Source: Cladocopium goreaui (lineage: Eukaryota > Sar > Dinophyceae > Suessiales > Symbiodiniaceae). Taken from it: 64,000 nt of DNA. The stretch is taken from NCBI GenBank assembly GCA_947184155.2, contig CAMXCT020002078.1, positions 1 through 64,000 of the forward strand, given 5' to 3'. This document shows, piece by piece, positions 23,355 through 36,400 of this stretch (its first letter is position 1; each line of letters starts with the position of its first letter). Below the pieces are notes generated by a model. The model had not been told where the DNA came from. It saw only the letters and a list, made by a program, of their open reading frames with translations, and did no database searches. The position numbers were made by a program, and so were the translations under genes.

Positions 23355-26300
23355 AAAAGTGGTTTGTGTGTGCGAGCGTTTCTGTGTAAAGATGTTTGTG
23401 TGTAAAAGTGTTTGTGTGTACAAGTGCATCTGTGTAAACGTGTTGTGTGTAAAACCTTCGGTGTGTAAAAGTCTTTGTGTGTAAACGGGTTTGTGTGTAC
23501 GAGTGTTTCTGTGTAAAGATGTTTGTGTGTAAAAGTGATTGCATGTAAAATTGCATCTGTTTAAACGTGTTTGTGTGTCGGAGTGTTTCGGTGGAAAGAT
23601 GTTTGTGTGTAAAAGTGTTTGTGTGTACAAGTGCATCTGTGTAAAAGTGTTTGTGTGTAAAAGCTTTTGTGTGTAAAAGTGTCTCTGTGTAAAAGGGTTT
23701 GGGTGTAAGAGTGTTTCTGTGTGAAGATGTTTGTGTGTAAAAGTGTTTGTGTGTCAAAGTGTCTGTGTGTCAAAGCGTGTGTGTGTAAATGTTTCTGTGT
23801 GTAAAGGTGTCTGTGTGCAAAAGCTTCTGTGTAAAAGCTTCTGTGTGTGTGCAATCTTCTGTGTGTAAAAGCCTCTGGGTGTAAAAGCATCTGTGTGTAA
23901 AAGGTTTTCTGTGTGTAGAAGTGTCTGTGTGTAAAAGCGTCTGTTTGTAAAAGCGTCTGTTTGTAAAAGCTTCTGTGGGTAAAAGTGTCTGTCTGTAAAA
24001 GTGTCTGTGTTTAAAAGCGTCTGTGTAAAAGCGTCTGTGTGTAAAAGCGTCTGTGTGTAAAAGCGTCTGTGTGTAAAAGCGTCTGTGTGTAAAAGCGTCT
24101 GTGTGTAAAAGTCTCTGTGTGCAAAAGCGTCTGTGTGGAAAAGCGTCTGTGTGTAAAAGCGTCTGTGTGTAAAAGCGTCTGTGTGTAAAAGCGTCTGTGT
24201 GTCAAAGCGTCTGTGTGTAAAAGCATCTGTGTGTAAAAGTCTCTGTGTGTAAAAGCGTCTGTGTGTAAAAGCGTCTGTGTGTAAAAGAGCCTATGTGTAA
24301 AAAGAGCCTGTGTGTAAAAAGTGTCTGTGTGTAAAAGCGTCTGTGTGTAAAAGGGTCTGTGTGTAAAAGTGTCTGTGTGTAAAAGCGTCTGTTTGTAAAA
24401 GCGTCTATGTGTAAAAGCGTCTCTGTGTAAAAGCGTCTGTGTGTAAAAGCGTCTATGTGTAAAAGCGTCTGTGTGTAAAAGCGTTTGTGTGTAAAAGCCT
24501 CTGTGTGTAAAAGCCTCTGTGTGTAAAAGCGTCTGTGTGTAAAAGCGTCTGTGTGTAAAAGCGTCTGTGTAAAAAAGCGTCTGTGTGTGTAAAAGCGTCT
24601 GTGTGTAAAAGCGTCTGTGTGTAAAAAAGCGTCTGTGTGTAAAAGCGTCTGTGTGTCAAAGCGTCTGTGTGCAAAAGCGTTTGTGTGTAAAAGTGTCTGT
24701 GTGTAAAAGCGTCTGTGTGTAAAAGCGTTTGTGTGTAAAAGTGTCTGTGTGTAAAAGCGTCTGTGTGTAAAAGCGTCGGTGTGTAAAAGCGTCTGTGTGT
24801 AAAAACGTCTGTGTGTAAAAGAACCTATGTGTAAAAAACGTTTGTGTGTAAAAGCGTCTGTGTGTAAAAGCGTCTGTGTGTAAAAGCGTCTGTGTGTAAA
24901 AGACTCTGTGTGGCAAAGCGTCTGTGTGCAAAAAGCGTTGTAGTGTGTGTGTGTGTGTAAAAGCATCCTCTGTTGTAAAAGCGTCTGTGTGTAAAAGCGT
25001 TTGTGTGTAAAAAGCGTTGTGCGTTTAAAAGCGGTCTGTGTGTACAAGCGTCGTGTGTAGAAGAAACTGTGTGTAAAAGCGTCTGTGTGTAAAAGCTTCT
25101 GTGTGTAAAAGCGTCTGTGTGTAAAAGACTCTGTGTGCAAAAGCGTCTGTGTGCAAAAGCGTGTGTGTGTAAAAGCGTGTGTGTGTAAAAGCGTCTGTGT
25201 GTAAAAGACTCTGTGTGTAAAAGCATCTGTGTGTAAAAGCGTGTGTGTGTGTAAAAGCGTGTGTGTGTGTAAAAGCTTCTGTGTGTAAAAGCCTCTGTGT
25301 GTAAAAGCGTTTGTGTGTAAAAGCGTCTGTGTGTAAAAGCGTCTGTGTGTAAAAGCGTCTGTGTGTAAAAGCGTCTGTGTGTAAAAGCGTCTGTGTGTAA
25401 AAGGCTCTGTGTGTAAAAGCGTCTGTGTGTGTAAAAGTCTCTGTGTGTAAAAGCGTTTGTGTGTAAAAGTGTCTGTGTGTAAAAGCGTCTGTGTGTAAAA
25501 GCGTCTGTGTGTAAAAGTGCTGTGTGTAAAAGGCGCTGTGTGTAAAAGCGTCTGTGTGTAAAAGCGTCTGTGTGTAAAAGAGCCTATGTGTAAAAAGCGT
25601 TTGTGTGTAAAAGCGTCTGTGTGTAAAAGCGTCTGTGTGAAAAAGGTCTGTGTGTAAAAGCGTCTGTGTTGTAAAAGCATCTGTGTGTTAAAAAGTTCTC
25701 TGTTTGTGTTGTATAAAAGGTTGGTGTTGTAAAATGTAAAAGCCTCTGTGTGTAAAAGCCTCTGTGTGTAAAAGCGTCTGTGTGTAAAAGCGTCTGTGTG
25801 TAAAAGCGTCTGTGTGTAAAAGCGTCTGTGTGTAAAAGTCTCTGTGTGCAAAAGCGTCTGTGTGCAAAAGCGTGTGTGTGTAAAAGCATCTGTGTGTAAA
25901 AGCGTCTGTGTGTAAAAGCGTTTGTGTGTAAAAGCGTCTGTGCGTAAAAGCGTCTGTGTGTAAAAGCGTCTGTGTGTAAAAGCAACTGTGTGTAAAAGTC
26001 TCTGTGTGTAAAAGCTTCTGTGTGTAAAAGCGTCTGTGTGTAAAAGACTCTGTGTGCAAAAGCGTCTGTGTGCAAAAGCGTGTGTGTAAAAGCATCTGTG
26101 TGTAAAAGTGTCTGTGTGTAAAAGCGTTTGTGTGTAAAAGCGTCTGTGTGTAAAAGCGTCTGTGTGTAAAAGCGTCTGTGTGTAAAAGCGTCTGTGTGTA
26201 AAAGTCTGTGTGTGTAAAAGCGTCTGTGTGTAAAAGCAACTGTGTGTAAAAGTCTCTGTGTGTAAAAGCGTCTGTGTGTGAAAGCGTCTGTTTGTAAAAT

Positions 26301-27030
26301 CGTCTGCGGGTAAAAGCCTCTGTGTGTAAAAGTCTCTGTGTGTAAAAGCCTCTGTGTGTAAAAGCGTCTGTGTGTAAAAGCGTCTGTGTGTAAAGTCGTC
26401 TGCGGGTAAAAGCCTCTGTGTGTGAAAGTGTTTGTGTGTAAAAGCCTCTGTGTGTGAAAGTGTGTGTGTGTGTAAAAGCATCTGCGTGTAAAAGCGCCTG
26501 TGTGTAAAAGCGTCTGCGTGTAAAAGCATCTGTGTGTAAAAGTGTCTGTGTGTAAAAGCGTCTGTGTGTAAAAGCGTCTCTGTGTAAAAGAGCCTGTCTG
26601 TAAAAAGCGTCTGTGTGTAAAAGCGTCTGTGTGTAAAAGCGTCTGTGTGTAAAAGTGTCTGCGTGTAAAAGCGTCTGTGTGTAAAAGCGTCTATGCGTAA
26701 AAGCGTCTGTGTGTAAAAGCGTCTGTGTGTAAAAGCGTCTGTGTGTAAAAGTCTCTGTGTGCAAAAGCGTCTGTGTGCAAAAGCGTGTGTGTGTGTAAAA
26801 GCATCTGTGTGTAAAAGTGTCTGTGTGTAAAAGCGTCTGTGTGTAAAAGCGTGTGTGTGTGTAAAAGCATCTGTGTGTAAAAGTGTCTGTGTGTGTAAAA
26901 GCGTCTGTGTGTAAAAGTGTTTGTGTGTAAAAGTCTCTGTGGGCAAAATCGTCTGTCTGTAAAAAAGTCTGTGTGTAAAAGTCTCTGTGTGCAAAAGCGT
27001 CTGTCTGTAAAAAGTTCTGTGTATGAAAAA
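23355..27030. repeat. Large 16-bp minisatellite, AAAAGCGTCTGTGTGT
   Basis: About 3.7 kb, or roughly 220-230 units, of AAAAGCGTCTGTGTGT. The left end (23355-24000) is more diverged, using GTGTTTGTGTGTAAA words. Because 48 bp is 16 codons, the reverse strand stays open for over 900 codons of a Thr/His/Phe-rich 16-residue repeat. The coding look follows from the period and lack of stops in the unit; indels shift the frame in places. I do not call a gene. Confidence 0.97.
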
Positions 27031-27244
27031 CTTTACAAAATACGATGCAAACTATTTTCTTGTACTAGTCATATATTGTCTTGATACTACTCTTCTCGTC
27101 TGCCTATAATACATCTTTAATATATTATCTTGTAATATAGTTTCTCCATACTAACAACAGAAGACTCTGCTCCTCTACGCTCTCGGGCCATCCGTCGTCT
27201 AGTTCTCATAGTTCATTGAATTGAGTTGGGATTTTTATACTGTA

Positions 27245-27335
27245 TGTTACATATATATATATTTATATGTATACATATATAGTATCATATATATATATAG
27301 AGAAATATATATATATATATATATATATTTAACAT
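27245..27335. repeat. AT microsatellite
   Basis: (AT)n with TATATG interruptions just before gene C. Confidence 0.9.
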
Positions 27336-27418
27336 CATTTAACATATGTTTTTGAGGACATTCCAAGCTTCTTCTTAAAAAAAGGCACCGTCCAAAACCG
27401 TTTTTTTTCTCGTCGGAG

Positions 27419-30400
27419 GTGGCGGAGTCCGCGGCTTCCGTTGCCGGCACCTGCTCCAGAGTCCGCGGAGCCAGTTGCGGAGCTCCAGGAGCGCATCGTG
27501 ACGACCGAAGCCTGGAATAAAGATGACTAGAACTACATGGGAACTATACCGTTTATAATATGTCATATAATATGTGATATGATATGTGGTATACTTTTAT
27601 AATATGGGAACTATACCATTTTTAATATGTTATATAATATGTGATATGATATGTGATATAATATGTGGTATAAATTGATATATGATTGATAGTTCAATGG
27701 GAAGTCCAGGATCCTAAAATGAAGGTAGGTTAGTACCATATGTTTGGCCATATTTTGTGGGGATATTCCCTGAAATTTAGGGCTAAAACAATTGGCTTTA
27801 TATATGGTAGGTACCTCTGATTTAGGTTCCTGAAAGGACCATTGATTACAGGATGGGCCCCCAAGATAGCGTTCAGTTGAGATGTAAGTAGCTGAATTCT
27901 ATGGTTTATGGTAGATATATGGTAGATACAACTATAGTTTTCATGTGGTTTATAACGGTTTATAAACCAACATATAACTGAGGGGCACCATCCTGTAGTA
28001 ATTAAGGGGAAGTATCCCAATTTAGTGTTATTTCAGGTTAGTGAATTATTGTAATTTGCTCAGATTGATGGTTATTGATGCTTATCGATTGTTAATAGAT
28101 GCTGTTAATAGTCATTAATCATGGTTAACAACATGTAAGGTGATAATGATAACCATTATAATAATTAGCAACCATCATTAACCATTATATGGAGCCGGCG
28201 CGTGGAGTTAACCATTAACATGGAGGCAAACGTCCGGATCTGTGCGTATATTTTCTATGGTTATAGTTATAGTTACGTAAGGGCGTGTCTTAAAATTAAA
28301 TCGGGGCTACCCACAAATTTGTTTGCCTTAAAATGGAAGACCTCCACAATGGTAATGCTTCATGGAAATAAAAAAATACCATATGATATTGGGGGTGCCT
28401 AATTTTAGGATTCAACGAAATGGTTGAAACTCCAAGGGAAATAATTATGATGGTTATGGATGGTTATAGATGGTCATTGATGCTTGATTTTTAAGGACAT
28501 TCGTTGAAATTGTTCGCAAAAATGGTTGAGCCATGGTGATTCAACTGATGACACTGTGGATATATACATAAGTATTGCCCACATGTTCGGGTGCGAATCC
28601 TCACAAGAATCACAAGTGGCTGTGATTCAAACACTTGCGCCTGGTTGCTGCCAATCTGCTGGTCATGAGTGGTTCTTGTTTCGATCTAACAGCCCCCATT
28701 AATTGTCATTATCCATTACTGTAATTGTCCATTTCAGGCGAAAAAATGGACGGTACAATTCAGAGAATGGGAAGTCTTCTCCATTTTCCAAGAGCGCGAA
28801 AAAGTAGGGTACTTCCGAGTCATGAAAAATGAAGGAAGTAGCAAAAGTATGCAAAATTACCCTCTGGCAAACTAACATAAGTATGGAAAATCACCATTTT
28901 TAAAAGGTAAATCAACTAGAAATATCATGACATATCTATAAATTGGCAATTTTCAATCGCAAACAGTTAGTTTCCCAGAGGGTATGGGATCTGCATGTTG
29001 ATCGCCACCAGGAACCTTTGTCCACTGGTTTTCGTTTTCGTTTTCCCAGGAGCCCAAGGAGCCAAAAGAGGCCTGGACGGGCTCAGTGTGGGACGGACTG
29101 GTGATGTGATTTCTTGAAGCAAATTAATGTTCAAAGTTGGGGAAAACTTTGGACATTTTGGCAAGTTGATGTTGTTTGTTGTTTTGAAGGCAAGAAAAAC
29201 TCTCAGTGCAGTTCGTTGTAGCATCCCCATTAAAGATGATCACGCTTGACGAGTGTCTAGTTCGTATCGAAACCACCTCAGCTGAGCCTGTAGAGCAGAC
29301 ACGCATTTGATACATTCGGAAAAAAACATCACGACCTCACTGCGATGTCGCTGGAATGATTGTTAGGATTCGGGCAAGTATCCCAAGATAACCACATTTT
29401 TTTGGTGCATTATTGCAATTTGTAGTTTATCCAGATCTATAGAAGTTAGGTATGAACAGTTCAAAACTTAGCCTTAGTTGAAATGGGTCCGGATCAAGAT
29501 CTTTGAAATCCCATATTTTTGGGAATGAACATCCACAATCCAAACCATTTTGCTGATTCCATCGGGAAGGTCCAGAAGATCGAGATGAACCTGCTGGAGA
29601 AAGGCTGAGTTCCACGGGTTGATGGAGAATTCTCATTTACTTCCCAAATTTTCCTGATTCTAAGACCTATCTATGTACATATATATATATATACACGTAT
29701 ACAAATACATATATCTTTTATACATGCCAATTTTTCAGAGACCAGGAATGCTGAAACGGCGGCATTTGGTTGGATGCCGGGTTAGCTCCTTCCTAGGTAC
29801 TGGCGAACGGAGCCCCTAAGGCAAACAACAACTCCATGGAGGCTTCAGCAGTCAGCAGAAAATCAATGTGTCTCGAAATACTTGGCAAAAACATGCAAAA
29901 GCAAATGGGGGTGTCCATAAATGAGGGTATCCAAAAATGGTTGGTTTATAATGGAAAATCACATTAATTAAATTGGATGACCCTATTTCAGGAAACTACC
30001 AAATGGGTTTGAAGACCCGAAATGTGATAGTTACCTCTTGTGCGTTTTCAGTGGTCTTTGGACATCTTGAGATTTCTTCCAACGTTTCTTTCGAATACAC
30101 TTCTCTGAAACCAGAGGATGATCGAAGTATTGAACTGTGATGATGCTATAAGAGCACAATTACCATGGCGATGAAACAACAACATCATCTTTTATTATCG
30201 CCGAAAAAACATTCGGAAACCACAGCACACTGTGCACACAAAAACACAAAAATTCAGAAAGAGATGCTGGGAAATGATGTTTTCACATGATAGGAACGGA
30301 ACAATACTGTATCACTCCAATCAGCATCAACCATGATGTATATCGTTTTATTTTTATTTTTCCCACCGACTTTTCGTTAGATCTTCCCGCAGCAAAACAG

Positions 30401-33400
30401 CCATGGCTGGAGATCAGACTGCAGAAGATCAACCACAGGTTGTTGAGTCTCGGCAAGGTGTGGCAGGCGCCCCTTGGGGGCCACGTAGCTTAAGGATGAA
30501 GGAACACCGCGCTGTGTTTATTTGGAGATTTCCTACAATGGTGATACTCTCATCCAAAATTTGACCCCTTTAGGATTGAAAACCTATGGTTTTGGGGGAC
30601 CTACCATTGTAAGAAATTCTGCAAAAACAGTGACGTTTTTATACACTCCAACTTGGGTAAAACTTACCCAAAAAGATGGTTCAGTCTCTACACACCCAAA
30701 TCAGCGGTCACTTCGCATTGGATTTTCAGCGATCTTCGGCATGGAAACTGATAGAACTCTATGGCCATGGCGGAGGCAACTCTTCTGGGATGCCGTCATG
30801 AAGCGAGAATGATTCAGTTGTTCAAGATTGGAATATATTAGCCTCTGGTTATTTAACATAGCCATGGACAATGGCCCATTTATAGATGGTTTACCTATTA
30901 AAAACGGTGATTTTCCATGGCTATGTTAAACAACCGGATGGTAGCTGGTTGGTGGTTTCAAACATTTCTTATGTTTCCATAATACTGTATATGGGATAAT
31001 CCTTCCCATTGTTGAACTCATATTTCTTCAAGATGGTTGACACCACCAACCAGTATTAGGATCCATTATCCATGCGAGGCGGTCTGTTTGCGGTATTTCA
31101 ATGCATTTCATGTATTTCACAGTTGGCCTTTTCTCAGTGGTTGCTGCCAAGAGAGGGGTGACACGCCACGTGTTTTTGCGTAAACCATCCTGAAGCGATT
31201 TTTCCCCTGTAAGGACAGCATTGATATTGATTGAGACCATCCAAAGAGGTGTATTTCACCAACAGTGCCAACAAAGCTGACCAAAATTCAACAGAAGTTC
31301 AGAATGTTGGAATACAACCATAATATTGAAAGAATTCCACCATCAAATGAGCCCATATTTCACCATGGCATAAATCAGATGGCCAGAAATTCTTCGAAGC
31401 GAGGATTGCATCCCGCTGATCGAGGCTGCTAGCAAGCTTCTTGGCCTTGGCATGAAAATGGAGGTTTTAACAGGAATTGGTAAATGTACCATTTTGGAGA
31501 TTTTGAACATCACTTTCAAGTATCTATTGGAGATTATATTTCTGTATATCCCCAATAGTTGGGTGACGTTCAATTAGAACATTTACCAACCCCTGTTAAA
31601 GATGTTTAGTTCTGGGAAAATCATCGAAGTAAAATGCTCTGATTACCCAAAAGTACCATCCATGACCATCGACTGGTTCATAATGGATAAATTTGGGAGG
31701 ATCATCCACTGAACCTTTCCAAGATATGCAGGACACGGTCTTAGTGACTGACTAAACAACGGACTGGGTTTACCAACCGGACTGGATGGTCTATTAGCCG
31801 CTAAGCCAAGCCATTTCAACGGGCAACTGGGCATGACGCGCCACACCTTTCTTCGGATCTCCAGGATGTTGGTAGACTTTATGCAGAGCAAATGTCCAGC
31901 CATAAATGTGGGTGAAAAAAAATAACTGGTTGGTGGTTTGGAACATTTTTTTGTTTTTCTATATATTGGGAATAATCATCCCAACTGACGAACTCATATT
32001 TTTCAGAGGGGTGGCTCCACCACCAACCAGATAACGACCTCACTCTGACCGAACCCTGGAATTATGGTTGGGATTCGGTTAACTATCCCAAAATAGCCTT
32101 ATTTATCCTTACATCTTATTTCTGATTCGTGAAATATTATAATTTTCCAAGATTCATGGACTACTAGCCATGATGAACCATTATTAGCCATTATTAGCCA
32201 TTAATCAATATTAAGTACTATTAGCCACTATTAATCACTGTTAACCACTATTAGCAATTCATCATTATTAATCCCTATTAACCACTATTGACCCCACCTA
32301 AAGTGATGTCAAAAAACCGCCCGCGATCCTCGAGGCAAAAGGTTTTGGGAAATGGAGCTGTGAAACAGAAGAACTTTGCCCAGGCGCCGGAGAAACTCAC
32401 GTGTTTTGTTGTTTTCTCATTAATCTGGATTATAATTTTCCTGGGAAGTAGTGGTTAATATTGATTTACAATGGTTAATACTAACAATGGTTAACAATGG
32501 TTATATTGATTAACAAGTTATATTGATTAACAATGGTTAACCATAGTGGTTAATATTGATTAACAATGGTTAATCATAATGGCAATGGTGTATACTGGCT
32601 ACTAACGCTACTAACTTTAGTGGCTTGTTTTCCAAAAAAATGTCAGGACATGTCAGGTACTATCAGTCAGTACTAAGTATGGAGAACCTGGATGAGTATG
32701 GATAAATAATTGTGCATATAAGTAAACCTTAGTAAACCACTATGTATTGTATATGTATATATAATCACCTTTGTTTTTATTTATGTCATTAATCTAGATT
32801 ATAATTTTCCTGGGAAGTAGTGGTTCATATTGATTAACAATGGTTAATCACAATGGCTAACAATGGTTTATACTGGCTACCAACCCATATCATATATCCG
32901 TGTAAATTGTGATATTTCACTCACCTGAAACTTGCGGCCAGCTATGGTGATGATTCCCCTAGTCCTAACCTCCATTTCAGGATTCGGTCACAGGGTTCGG
33001 TCACTGTAATTTACCCAGATTGCGGTAAACCCAAGAATAAACCATCACCAATGTATCACCATAAATGGGTGGTAACCATGATCCTCAAATGGTAGGTTTT
33101 TTGTTTTTTGTTTACCACAGTAATGATGATAATGATGTCACTTAAAATGTTTTTTCTTTAACATACTAGTAGGGAGGAACACGATCTAAACGATTATTCA
33201 AGTCAGATTACTCGAAGGTACCACAAGGAAAAATCAGCTCTGAAAACAGTGGAAAGACTAGTTGAGACTGGCCTGGTCACGTTGGAAGTGCGGTGAATTA
33301 TCCCACTTGGTCCTTCTTGGAAGAAATTGTTGATGACAAAAAACCTGAAACACTCTTGGGGTGATCATAATTCTTATGCAATCACTGTTAGGGATTACAT

Positions 33401-36400
33401 TACATATGAAAGACCCTTTGGGTGATCATTGGTGATCATCACTGCATGAATCAACTGTTATTGTTGGAACAAATGTCATACAGTGGTGATCCCTGTTGTT
33501 TTGAATCCCTAAAACACTCTGTGCAGTGGTGGTGTTTGATTCCTCAGCCTGGGGATGAAGACAAACTATGAACATGTGCCAAAACCCTTGCAAATTGGTG
33601 AACTCCAAAACATTTGGTTGTGATCCATCCCCATATGTATAGATATATATATATATATATAATCATATATATATAATCATATAAATACTAGTAGTATATA
33701 TATATATGGAGGTACGGTCCTGATTTCGCAGGGGTGTACAGTGTCTAGCGAGGTCCGTGTGCCCCTGCAAAATATATGGAGGTTTACTAAAATAGGGGTA
33801 CCCCCAAATTCCCCAAATCATCCATTTTAGTAGGATTGTCCACTATAAACCGTCCGTTTGGGGTACCTGGTAGCCCCATTTTAGGAATCCATAGCTGGTG
33901 AAATGGACCTGGGTGGATGTCCGGGATTTTTTCCACGGATGACCAGAGGCTATGGTTCCAATGGTGGATACTGGGGCCCTACTAGTGGGGTGTATGTAGT
34001 TTTAATGTGTGTATAATGGGAATCTTTATGAATATTCTGAATGTCAGGAAAGTCACCTATAGTTCTGATTCTTTTTTTCCGACATTTTTCCAGCGCCGTG
34101 CTAGGCGATTTCTGCATATGAGAGTGGCATCGCCATTCTCGTCGGGGTCCCAGAGACAGAGATAGCCCGAGGCTTGCGAGCCAACATCACAAGAGCCATG
34201 AAGACTACCATTGGTAATTCAACAAAGCTATTGGACATCTCCATTTTTATTGTGTATATATATATATATTATATTGTCGACTAACGTGGCCATGGCTTTC
34301 ATAGCTATGTGAGTTTACCGGAGGCTCTTTCCCAAAACCTTGCTAAAAAATAAATGAGATACCCACGGGATGTGGTTCTTGTGGGTTTCATTATTCGGTG
34401 GCCAGCAACCTGCTGCTGTGACCCTGACTCTTTCCCTGGTGAAACCTATTGAATCCACAGAGGAAGCTTTTGATCTTGATGTATAAGTACAATGTATGTA
34501 TATCTATCAATATACATAATTATAGTAATAGTATATCTTAATATATGATAATATGTATACATATATATATATATTGTCTTAGACCAAATTGATACAACCC
34601 TCCTGGCGGCCCCAAAAAAGCCAGTTTCCAGGCATCCTACTCCTTAGTTTTCATCTCATATATATATATACATATTATATACATATACATGCAAGGTGGT
34701 TCCCGGCAGTTACAAGAGGTTTGTAATCACCACTAACTAACTAACTAACGAACTAACTAATTAATCTAATCTAATCTAATCTAATCTAATCTAATCTAAT
34801 CCATCTATCTATCTATATCTACGGTCAACCATGGGTAATCTAGTCATGTGCACCAACTTGGCTATCGTAAACTGGGGCGCCACCTGAGCCATTAGAATAC
34901 CCCTATCCCATCTCATTATACTGGTTTGGTCATTAGGTTTTCCTACTATGGCTTATCATAATCTTCATTAAACCAGGTAGTATAATTCCCTATTTCATAG
35001 CTAATCAGCAATGGCATTTTTTTTGATAACTCGACTCCTCCTAAACTATCCTAAACTCCTGTGATTTACGTGTCCTAAAGCGGGCTGATTTTCAAGGACA
35101 AGGCGGATGGGCATCCAGTGCTGCGTAGCGAAGGTGAACAAATGGTGACTCTGAAGGCCGACGACTTTCGACAACGGCTGTGGATGGCAGGGGCGGGTTG
35201 ATCCATGGTTGACCCCTGTTGATTCAGGTAGCTATACGGTTATAGTATGTTATAGTATTTGATATATGTACGTAAATGTACATAGATTAGATAGGGTGAG
35301 ATAATATTAGGTGATGATCATCCATGAGCTGATAAACACATACTATTAAACTATATTAAACTTAGATTCAAAGAACAAACAAAAAAGGGACGACATTTTG
35401 CGTTTTGACCTCTGCTCAATAGAAGTTCGGAAAACTGCGCAGGAAACTCATCCGGAAACGCGACGGTTGAATGAAACTCAGTCGGCCATGTGACAGGAAG
35501 ACGGAAGATTCTCTCAAGAGACATGCAGATATCTGATGATATCTGAAGATATCTGCATGTTTGTCTTCGTTTGTCTTGCTGTCTTGTTACGCCTCTTAAG
35601 GTGAAATTATGTGACTCTGTAAACTATGGTAACTTTGCGCAGAAACATGTGACATCATGTGACATTTTGCCGGGTATTGGGGAATCAATATGAATAAACA
35701 ACATCACCCGAAAAAAACATAAAAAACAACGATGGTGAACTGAAGCTGTTCAGCTCCATGTCCTCGGCAAGTACATTGGTCGAGGGGCCTACGTTCAATC
35801 TAAGGTTCCAAAGATATTACGAGACCTACATCATATTATGTTGTACTATATATATATGTAATATGTAATATGTAATATGTATATAATAATATATATATAT
35901 ATAATACAATTAAATCATATTGTGGTATCACTTGTCAAACAAAAACGTCGCCGACAATCTTGGAGACATCTGCGCTGGAACGGAGGCCACCTTGTACAGC
36001 AACATTGCGCAGTGCGGGGTCACAGATGCGAGGCCACTCGGAGGTGGGAATAGACCCAGCATTTCACCTGGATTGCCCAATGATCGCCTGTTTTTTTCAA
36101 GTGAATCCCTCATATTTCCAGCATTTCCATGCATTTCCATGCATTTCCAATATTTGTCAGGGGTAAAGGATGGTGAAGGCAAATGTTTTCACATTCGATG
36201 CATTCTTTCAGGTTTGGGTGGCCAATACTGCCGGCACGTTCAATTGACTGTTTCTAGATGGACGGCATTGCAGAATGCCGAAAAATCAACCAAGATGCTT
36301 GTCTGACAATGACAAAGTGGTATACCCCCCAAATGGCAAATTTTAACTAATAAGGATATAAATGGATATAATGGTGATTTACCAGTGGACTAGACAAACC

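Noticed and set aside
24202-26994. 930-codon minus-strand frame with a 16-residue Thr/His/Phe repeat
   Set aside because: Follows from the stop-free 16-bp repeat; frequent indels move the array between frames with no start context or unique domain.
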